Source: Nocardioides deserti (lineage in GTDB: Bacteria > Actinomycetota > Actinomycetes > Propionibacteriales > Nocardioidaceae). Taken from it: a stretch of DNA of 64,000 nt. Positions 58,091 to 64,000 of this stretch are shown here, one piece after another. The notes under the pieces were generated by a model. That model worked only from the letters and a program-made list of their open reading frames with translations, did no database searches and was not told the origin of the DNA. Within the stretch, counting starts at the first letter, position 1, and every line of letters begins with the position of its first letter. The DNA lies in the NCBI RefSeq assembly GCF_014266025.1, contig NZ_JACMYC010000001.1, positions 558,001 to 622,000 of the forward strand, read 5' to 3'. A program made the position numbers and the translations under genes.

Positions 58091-58713
58091 GCAGCACACC
58101 GATCCGCGTGGTCCTGGTCGACGACCACGCCGTCATCCGCGCCGGGATGGCGCAGCTCCTCGCCGGCACCGACGACATCGAGGTGGTCGGCCAGGCCGAG
58201 GACGGTGCCCGGGCGCTGACCGTCGTGCGCGAGACCGACCCCGACGTCGTGCTGATGGACCTCCAGATGCCGAACGTCGACGGGGTCACGGCCACCCGCA
58301 ACATCAAGGCGGCCGGGCTGCGCAGCGACGTGCTCGTGCTGACCTCCTACTCCGACAGCGAGCGCATCGTCGGCGCCCTCGACGCCGGCGCGGTGGGCTA
58401 CCTGCTCAAGGACGCCGACCCCGACGACGTGCTCGCCGGGATCCGGTCGGTCAGCCGCGGGGAGTCCCCGATCCACCCTCGAGCAGCGCGCGCGCTGCTC
58501 GGCGTACGCGCCGCGCCGCCGCCGGTCCAGCTCACCAACCGCGAGACCGAGGTGCTCGAGCTGGTCCGCGAGGGCCTCGCGAACAAGCAGATCGCCCGTC
58601 GACTCGACATCAGTGAGCGCACCGTGAAGGCGCACCTGACCTCGGCGTTCGCGCGGATCGGCGTCGTCGACCGCACGCAGGCAGCCCTCTGGGCCGAGCG
58701 GAACGGCCTGTAG
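58087..58713 (+). CDS. LuxR/NarL-type response regulator
   Basis: 208 residues. Receiver domain with acidic pocket VDDHAVIRAGM, phospho-acceptor Asp58 in VLMDLQMPNVDG, and Lys in LLKDADPDD. C-terminal GerE-type HTH: LTNRETEVLELVREGLANKQ, IARRLDISERTVKAHLTSAF. It is the cognate partner of the preceding kinase. GTG at 58087. Its targets cannot be read from the window. Confidence 0.95.
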   Translation: MSSTPIRVVLVDDHAVIRAGMAQLLAGTDDIEVVGQAEDGARALTVVRETDPDVVLMDLQMPNVDGVTATRNIKAAGLRSDVLVLTSYSDSERIVGALDAGAVGYLLKDADPDDVLAGIRSVSRGESPIHPRAARALLGVRAAPPPVQLTNRETEVLELVREGLANKQIARRLDISERTVKAHLTSAFARIGVVDRTQAALWAERNGL

Positions 58714-58725
58714 GGCCTCGACCCG

Positions 58726-59640
58726 TCAGGCCGTCGTCGGCTGAGTGTTCGACCCGGTGCTCGACCCGGTGCTCGACTCGGTGCTCGGCGGGGCGTCCGG
58801 CAGCGGGGGAGGCGTGCCGCCGAACTCCGGGCACAGCGACCGGTGCTGGCACCAGTCGCAGAGCCGGCTGCGCCGCGGCCGCCAGTCGCCGCTCTCCTCC
58901 GCGGACCGGATCGCCTGCCAGATCGCCTCGACCTTGCGCTCGGTCGCGAGCAGGTCCTGCTCGTCGGGCCGGTAGCGGAGGATCTCCCCGTTGCCGAGGT
59001 AGACCAGCTGCAGCACCGCCGGCACGATCCCGCGGGTGCGCCACACCACCAGCGCGTAGAACTTCATCTGGAACAGCGCGCGGGCCTCGAAGCCGGCCGC
59101 CGGCGACCGCCCGGTCTTGTAGTCGACGATGCGGATCGACCCGTCCGGAGCGACGTCGACACGGTCCACGAACCCGCGCAGCAGCAGCTTCGAGTCCAGC
59201 AGGCTCTCGACGTACAGCTCCCGCTCGGCCGGCTCCAGGCGCTGGGGGTCCTCGAGCGTGAAGTACCGCTCGAGCACGGTCCGGCAGGACGCCAACCAGG
59301 CGGCGACCTCGGGCCCGCCGTCGCCGAGCATCGCCGCCACGTCGGGCGACTCCTCCCGCAGCCGCTCCCAGGCCGGCTCCAGCATCGCCTCCGCCTGCGC
59401 CGGCGTCCGGTCGGCCGCGGGCAGGTCGAAGAGGTCCTCGAGCACCTTGTGCACCACCGTGCCCCGCACCTGGTCCGGCGACGGCGGCTCGGGCAGCCGG
59501 TCCACGGTCCGGAAGCGGTAGAGCAGCGGGCAGGTCAGGAAGTCACCCGCCCGGCTCGGGGACAGCGCGCCGACCACCTCGACCCCGTCCACCGGCGTCG
59601 AGACCCGATCGGCGGGGGACGAGGCCTGCTGCACGCTCAT
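58726..59640 (-). CDS. RecB-family PD-(D/E)XK exonuclease with Fe-S-type cysteines
   Basis: 304 residues. The Cas4/AddB-like nuclease core shows SPSRAGDFLTCPLLYRFRTV, GTVVHKVLEDLF, FVDRVDVAPDGSIRIVDYKTGR (catalytic Asp and the D-x-K motif) and ALFQMKFYALVVWR. Four Cys, one in FLTCP and three in LCDWCQHRSLCPEF, fit a 4Fe-4S cluster. The C-terminus is Ser/Thr-rich. It is a stand-alone RecB nuclease of the type regularly found near the trmI-arc region in actinobacteria. ATG at 59640. No CRISPR is nearby. Confidence 0.9.
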   Translation of the reverse strand: MSVQQASSPADRVSTPVDGVEVVGALSPSRAGDFLTCPLLYRFRTVDRLPEPPSPDQVRGTVVHKVLEDLFDLPAADRTPAQAEAMLEPAWERLREESPDVAAMLGDGGPEVAAWLASCRTVLERYFTLEDPQRLEPAERELYVESLLDSKLLLRGFVDRVDVAPDGSIRIVDYKTGRSPAAGFEARALFQMKFYALVVWRTRGIVPAVLQLVYLGNGEILRYRPDEQDLLATERKVEAIWQAIRSAEESGDWRPRRSRLCDWCQHRSLCPEFGGTPPPLPDAPPSTESSTGSSTGSNTQPTTA

Positions 59641-59702
59641 GGGCCAGACCCTAGGCGAGCCCACGGACAGTCGCGTCGTGACCGCCCCGATACGCTGGCG
59701 AG

Positions 59703-60905
59703 GTGGCCGACCCCGAACCTCCCGGCGACGGCCGGGCCACCGACCGCAGCCCTCGACCCGGCCCCGCGCGCCGCCCGCCCGGCACCTTCAAGGTCGGCAC
59801 CATCGCCGGCGCGGACGTGCTCGTCTCGTCCTCGTGGTTCATCGTCGCGGCGCTCATCGCTGTCGTCATCGCCCCGCGCGTGGAGCAGGTCGAGCCCGGT
59901 CTCGGTGCGCTGAAGTACGTCGCCGGGCTGGCCTTCGCGGTCGTCCTCTACCTCTCGGTGCTGCTCCACGAGGCGTCGCACGCGGTGATGGCGCAGCGCT
60001 ACGGCTTCCCGATCAGCTCGATCACCCTGCACTTCCTCGGCGGCATGACCGCGATCGAGGCGGAGACGACGAAGCCGAAGCAGGAGTTCGCGATCGCCGT
60101 GGTCGGTCCGCTGACGTCGCTGGCGGTCGGCGCGGCGGCGTTCGGGCTGTGGTTCGTGGTGCCGGACGGGCTGCTGCTCCTGGCGGTGGAGGGCCTGGCG
60201 GTGGCCAACCTGCTCGTCGGCGTCCTCAACCTCGTGCCCGGGCTGCCGCTCGACGGTGGCCGGGTGCTCAAGGCGGCCGTGTGGGGTGCGACGAAGGACC
60301 AGCACCGCGGCACGATCGCGGCCGGGTGGGGCGGCCGGATCACGGCGGTCCTGGTGCTGCTGTGGCCGCTCGCGCTCGAGCCGCTGCTGGGCGTGGAGGC
60401 CGAGCTGCTGGACTTCCTGCTGGCGTTCGTCGTCGGGCTGTTCCTGTGGACCGGCGCGACGGCGGCGATCACCTCCGCTCGGGTGCGCCGCCGCCTCCCG
60501 CACCTGGTCGCCCGCGACCTCGCGCGGCGTACCCTCGCGGTGTCCGAGGACCTGCCGCTGGCCGAGGCGGTACGCCGCGCGCAGGACGCGCAGGCCGGCA
60601 GCCTCGTCACCGTGGCCGCCGACGGCACGCCGGTCGGCCTGGTCAACGAGGCCGCCCTCCTCGCCACGCCCGAGGACCGCCGCCCCTGGGTCGCCACGTC
60701 CACCGTGGCGCGCACGCTCGAGCCGGGGCTCCGGATCCCGGCCGGCCTCGCCGGGGAGGAGCTGGTCCGGGCGATCAGCCGGACCCCGGCGACGGAGTAC
60801 CTCCTCGTCGAGGGCCAGGGCGAGGGCCAGGACCAGCGCCAGGGCGTCTACGGCGTGCTCGTGACCGCCGACGTCGATCGCGCGTTCCGCGAGGGTCGCC
60901 ACTAG
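59703..60905 (+). CDS. site-2 protease family (M50) membrane metalloprotease with CBS-like C-terminus
   Basis: 400 residues. Membrane segments carry the zinc motif LHEASHAVMAQRYG (His89, Glu90, His93) and the second motif NLVPGLPLDGGRVLKAAVWG. The ~140-residue C-terminal part (LAEAVRRAQDAQAGSLVTVA, GTPVGLVNEAALL) resembles CBS domains, so nucleotide sensing is possible. These proteases cleave membrane-embedded regulators; the target is unknown. GTG at 59703. It lies in the conserved order recB-M50-trmI-arc. Confidence 0.9.
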   Translation: MADPEPPGDGRATDRSPRPGPARRPPGTFKVGTIAGADVLVSSSWFIVAALIAVVIAPRVEQVEPGLGALKYVAGLAFAVVLYLSVLLHEASHAVMAQRYGFPISSITLHFLGGMTAIEAETTKPKQEFAIAVVGPLTSLAVGAAAFGLWFVVPDGLLLLAVEGLAVANLLVGVLNLVPGLPLDGGRVLKAAVWGATKDQHRGTIAAGWGGRITAVLVLLWPLALEPLLGVEAELLDFLLAFVVGLFLWTGATAAITSARVRRRLPHLVARDLARRTLAVSEDLPLAEAVRRAQDAQAGSLVTVAADGTPVGLVNEAALLATPEDRRPWVATSTVARTLEPGLRIPAGLAGEELVRAISRTPATEYLLVEGQGEGQDQRQGVYGVLVTADVDRAFREGRH

Positions 60906-60915
60906 GGTTCCGCGC

Positions 60916-61875
60916 ATGTCCGACGCCCTGCCCGACGTGAGCCGTGACGCCTGGTCGGGGGTCCACCGCGGACCCCTCCGCGAGGGGGAGTGGGTGCGGC
61001 TGACCGACCAGAAGGGCCGCCGCCACAACTTCGAGCTGGTCGCCGGCAAGCGCTTCTTCTCCAACCGCGGGCACCTCGAGCACGACGAGCTGATCGGCCG
61101 CGAGGAGGGCTTCACCGTCACCTCCTCGGCCGGCGGGGAGTACCTCGTGTTCCGGCCGCTGCTCTCGGAGTTCGTCGTCTCCATGCCCCGCGGCGCGGCG
61201 GTCGTCTACCCCAAGGACGCCGCCCAGATCGTCGCGATGGCCGACATCTTCCCCGGCGCCCACGTCGTCGAGGCCGGCGTCGGATCGGGTGCCCTGACCT
61301 GCTCGCTGCTGCGCGCGGTCGGCCCGTTCGGCAAGGTGTCGTCCTACGAGCGCCGCGAGGAGTTCGCCGACGTCGCGCGCAAGAACGTCACCCAGTTCTT
61401 CGGCGCCCCCGACGGCCAGACCCACCCCGCCTGGCAGCTCACCCTCGGCGACCTCGCCGAGGCGCTGCCCGCGTCCGGCGAGCGCTGCGACCGGATCATC
61501 CTCGACATGCTCGCGCCGTGGGAGTGCCTGGACGCCGCCGCGGACGCGCTGGTCCCCGGCGGCATCGTGTGCGCGTACGTCGCCACCACCACGCAGCTCT
61601 CGCGGTTCGTCGAGACCGTGCGGCTCCACGGCGGGTTCACCGAGCCCCAGCCGTGGGAGTCGCTCGTGCGGGACTGGCACGTCGAGGGGCTCGCGGTCCG
61701 GCCGGGCCACAAGATGATCGGCCACACGGCGTTCCTCGTGACCGCCCGGCGGATGGCCCCGGGGCAGCGGCCGCCGCTGAAGAAGCGGCGCCCGGCGCCC
61801 GGCGCCTACGGCCCGGACTACACCGGCCCGCGCCCGCCCGGCGTACCGGTCGAGGAGCCCGTCGTCGAGGACTGA
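60916..61875 (+). CDS. trmI: tRNA (adenine-58-N1)-methyltransferase
   Basis: 319 residues. SAM-dependent m1A58 methylation of tRNA. N-terminal beta-barrel domain (FRPLLSEFVVSMPRGAAVVY, PKDAAQIVAMADIFPGAHVV), the SAM site EAGVGSGALTCSLLRAV, and the catalytic-site region IILDMLAPWECLDAAADALV. The C-terminal ~40 residues are a basic/Pro-rich tail (KKRRPAPGAYGPDYTGPRPP), usual for the actinobacterial enzyme. ATG at 60916, ten bases after the M50 stop, so likely the same transcript. Confidence 0.94.
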   Translation: MSDALPDVSRDAWSGVHRGPLREGEWVRLTDQKGRRHNFELVAGKRFFSNRGHLEHDELIGREEGFTVTSSAGGEYLVFRPLLSEFVVSMPRGAAVVYPKDAAQIVAMADIFPGAHVVEAGVGSGALTCSLLRAVGPFGKVSSYERREEFADVARKNVTQFFGAPDGQTHPAWQLTLGDLAEALPASGERCDRIILDMLAPWECLDAAADALVPGGIVCAYVATTTQLSRFVETVRLHGGFTEPQPWESLVRDWHVEGLAVRPGHKMIGHTAFLVTARRMAPGQRPPLKKRRPAPGAYGPDYTGPRPPGVPVEEPVVED

Positions 61876-62030
61876 TCACCGGACCCGCACCGGGGCCGGA
61901 CAGGGGCTGGGGCGGGGCCGGGGCGGGGACCGTCGACGGGCCGCGTCCGAATCGTGACCATCCCGGCGGTTCACCCCCTTCCGTCGTCAGGATCCGCGGG
62001 TAGGGTCGCGGCACACGAGGAGGTGCGCCG

Positions 62031-63809
62031 ATGACATCCGACATCCCCAGCTCGGGCAGCCGCGCTCAGGACGGTCCCAGCCCGGAGGAGCTCGCGAGCC
62101 ACGTCCGGTTCCTGGAGGCCGAGGTCACCGACCTCAGGCGCCGCCTGAGCGACTCGCCCTCGCACAACCGCGGCCTCGAGCTCCGGCTCGCCGACGCGCA
62201 GCGCTCGCTCGCCGCAGTGACGTCGCAGAACGAGCGGCTCGCCAGCACGCTGCGCGAGGCCCGCGACCAGATCATGAAGCTCAAGGAGGAGGTCGACCGG
62301 CTCGCCCAGCCGCCGGCTGGATTCGGCACCTTCCTCGCCCGCAACGACGACGACTCGGTCGACGTCTTCACCGGCGGCCGCAAGCTCCGGGTCAACGTCA
62401 GCCCGTCCGTCGACCTCGACACCCTGCGCCGCGGCCAGGAGGTCATGCTCAACGAGGCTTTGAACGTCGTCGCCGCGCTCGAGTTCGAGCAGGTCGGCGA
62501 GGTCGTGATGTTCAAGGAGGTGCTCGCCGACGGCGACCGCGCCCTGGTCATCGCCAACGCCGACGAGGAGCGCATCGTGCGGCTGGCCGAGCCGCTGCGC
62601 GGGGAGACGATCCGCGCCGGCGACAGCCTGCTGCTGGACTCCCGTGCCGGCTACGTCTACGAGAAGGTCCCGAAGTCGGAGGTCGAGGAGCTCGTCCTCG
62701 AGGAGGTCCCCGACATCGCCTACGAGTCCATCGGCGGCCTCGGCGGCCAGATCGAGCAGATCCAGGACGCGGTCGAGCTGCCGTACCTCTACCCCGAGCT
62801 CTTCCGCGAGCACCAGCTCAAGCCGCCCAAGGGCGTGCTGCTCTACGGCCCTCCCGGCTGCGGCAAGACGCTGATCGCCAAGGCGGTCGCGAACTCGCTG
62901 GCCAAGAAGGTCGCCGCACGGCACGGCACGGACGGCGCGGGCCAGGAGGTGAAGTCCTACTTCCTGAACATCAAGGGCCCCGAGCTGCTCAACAAGTACG
63001 TCGGTGAGACCGAGCGCCACATCCGGCTGGTGTTCCAGCGGGCGCGGGAGAAGGCCAGCACCGGCACGCCGGTCATCGTGTTCTTCGACGAGATGGACTC
63101 GCTGTTCCGCACCCGTGGGTCCGGCGTCTCCTCCGACGTCGAGAACACCATCGTCCCGCAGCTGCTCAGCGAGATCGACGGCGTCGAGCTGCTGGAAAAC
63201 GTCCTGGTCATCGGCGCCTCGAACCGCGAGGACATGATCGACCCCGCGATCCTGCGGCCCGGTCGCCTCGACGTGAAGATCAAGATCGAGCGGCCCGACG
63301 CCGAGTCCGCACGCGACATCTTCTCCAAGTACCTCACCCCCGACCTCCCCCTCCACGCAGACGACCTCGCCGAGTTCGGCGGGGACCGCGAGGCAACGGT
63401 GGGCGGCATGATCCGGGCGACGGTCGAGCGGATGTACGCCGAGACCGAGGAGAACCGGTTCCTCGAGGTCACCTACGCCAACGGCGACAAGGAGGTCCTG
63501 TACTTCAAGGACTTCAACTCCGGCGCGATGATCCAGAACATCGTCGACCGCGCGAAGAAGATGGCCATCAAGGACTTCCTCGAGCAGGATCAGCGCGGCC
63601 TCCGGGTCGCCCACCTCCTGCAGGCGTGCGTCGACGAGTTCAAGGAGAACGAGGACCTCCCGAACACCACCAACCCCGACGACTGGGCGCGGATTTCGGG
63701 CAAGAAGGGGGAGCGGATCGTCTTCATCCGCACCCTCATCAGCGGCAAGCAGGGCACCGAGCCCGGCCGGTCCATCGACACCGTCGCCAACACCGGCCAG
63801 TACCTCTGA
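62031..63809 (+). CDS. arc: proteasome-associated AAA ATPase Arc/Mpa
   Basis: 592 residues. N-terminal coiled coil (~20-97, [20 protein letters not shown]) that recognises pupylated substrates, tandem OB folds (~98-235), and one AAA domain with Walker A GPPGCGKT (273-280) and Walker B FFDEMD (351-356). It ends TGQYL; the penultimate Tyr is the HbYX-like element that docks on the 20S core and opens its gate. It unfolds Pup-tagged proteins for degradation. dop, pup and prcBA are expected downstream, beyond the window edge. ATG at 62031 follows GAGGAGG. Confidence 0.96.
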   Translation: MTSDIPSSGSRAQDGPSPEELASHVRFLEAEVTDLRRRLSDSPSHNRGLELRLADAQRSLAAVTSQNERLASTLREARDQIMKLKEEVDRLAQPPAGFGTFLARNDDDSVDVFTGGRKLRVNVSPSVDLDTLRRGQEVMLNEALNVVAALEFEQVGEVVMFKEVLADGDRALVIANADEERIVRLAEPLRGETIRAGDSLLLDSRAGYVYEKVPKSEVEELVLEEVPDIAYESIGGLGGQIEQIQDAVELPYLYPELFREHQLKPPKGVLLYGPPGCGKTLIAKAVANSLAKKVAARHGTDGAGQEVKSYFLNIKGPELLNKYVGETERHIRLVFQRAREKASTGTPVIVFFDEMDSLFRTRGSGVSSDVENTIVPQLLSEIDGVELLENVLVIGASNREDMIDPAILRPGRLDVKIKIERPDAESARDIFSKYLTPDLPLHADDLAEFGGDREATVGGMIRATVERMYAETEENRFLEVTYANGDKEVLYFKDFNSGAMIQNIVDRAKKMAIKDFLEQDQRGLRVAHLLQACVDEFKENEDLPNTTNPDDWARISGKKGERIVFIRTLISGKQGTEPGRSIDTVANTGQYL

Positions 63810-63888
63810 TCCGTTCGCGCCGGGACTGTCGCGGGTAACGGTCCCGGCGCGGCGGCCACCCCGAGGCCGCCCGGACAAGGAGACCCCT

Positions 63889-63966
63889 GTGCTCAAGATC
63901 CTGCTGATCGTCCTCGTCGTCCTGGCGATCCTCTACGTCGGCTCGATGCTGCTGCGCCGGCGCTGA
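63889..63966 (+). CDS. 25-residue single-span membrane microprotein downstream of arc
   Basis: GTG at 63889 has AAGGAG at 63876-63881, a well placed ribosome site. The product LKILLIVLVVLAILYVGSML followed by LRRR and TGA is one hydrophobic helix with a basic C-terminal anchor. Such a good ribosome site and clean membrane helix argue that it is translated. It lies 79 bases after the arc stop. Function unknown; it could be a small membrane regulator. Confidence 0.55.
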   Translation: MLKILLIVLVVLAILYVGSMLLRRR

Positions 63967-64000
63967 GGAGTCCCTAGTCCGACGGGACGACGTCGGTGAC

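Noticed and set aside
58726..59640. Cas4
   Set aside because: The fold and four Cys are similar, but the context (M50, trmI, arc) is the standard actinobacterial RecB exonuclease locus and there is no CRISPR.
63974..64000. 3' end of a minus-strand gene at the right edge
   Set aside because: A stop (CTA on the plus strand) and eight open codons are visible, which is too little to support a gene.

Overview
The window looks like a chromosomal segment of a high-GC actinobacterium, most likely of the Nocardioides type. The evidence is very GC-rich coding DNA with frequent GTG starts and 4-base stop/start overlaps, a mycothiol ligase (mshC), an Arc/Mpa proteasomal ATPase with a C-terminal QYL tail, a DUF3090/SCO1664 pair, DUF5703 and an aerobic-type cobalamin pathway. 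The genus is an inference; no rRNA gene is present.

Layout. 1-1431 is the 5' part of a minus-strand DUF4062-like/TPR protein in visibly less GC-rich DNA, probably acquired. 1754-2983 is a MerR regulator and a SnoaL-like protein sharing a palindromic operator. 3047-11543 is the first cobalamin block: cobL on the minus strand, then a riboswitch-led plus-strand operon (ChlI/ChlD-type chelatase, cobA, cobO, a cobB-cobC fusion, cobD). 11566-19782 holds a PHP-domain phosphoesterase with an alternating-His N-terminus and its coupled partner, diverging from a membrane-bound single-module NRPS of the Pls (epsilon-poly-lysine synthetase) type, an M1 metallopeptidase and a convergent Sfp-type phosphopantetheinyl transferase. 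19884-22306 carries two glycosyltransferases. 22307-24818 is a gene-poor stretch with two paralogous small HTH genes (one broken by an amber codon), three similar G-loop hairpins and a small membrane protein. 25098-35692 is the second cobalamin block on the minus strand: riboswitch-cobN-cobF-cobQ-cobK, then a second riboswitch and a BtuFCD-like ABC operon ending in a 2Fe-2S protein.

35807-43733 contains a GH78 rhamnosidase with a LacI-type operator, tRNA-Leu(GAG), an M20 peptidase, DUF5703, an aldo/keto reductase, uppP and small envelope or hypothetical genes. 43982-49376 contains CorA, then a phosphatase-DUF3090-SCO1664 block, mshC and a PAC2 protein. 49499-58713 contains cobalamin-dependent metH, a secreted subtilase, a HAD hydrolase, a secreted hypothetical protein and a NarL-type two-component system. 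58726-63966 contains a RecB-like nuclease, a site-2 protease, trmI, arc and a 25-residue membrane microprotein.

How the genes fit together. Three cobalamin riboswitches place corrin-ring enzymes, cobalt chelation and a corrinoid-type importer under B12 feedback, and metH is a B12 consumer in the same window. cobG/H/I/J/M and the lower-ligand genes are not here. The most interesting locus is the Pls-like cluster: its adenylation pocket, read by eye, resembles a lysine code, and the adjacent M1 peptidase and PPTase match what a poly-basic-amino-acid system needs.
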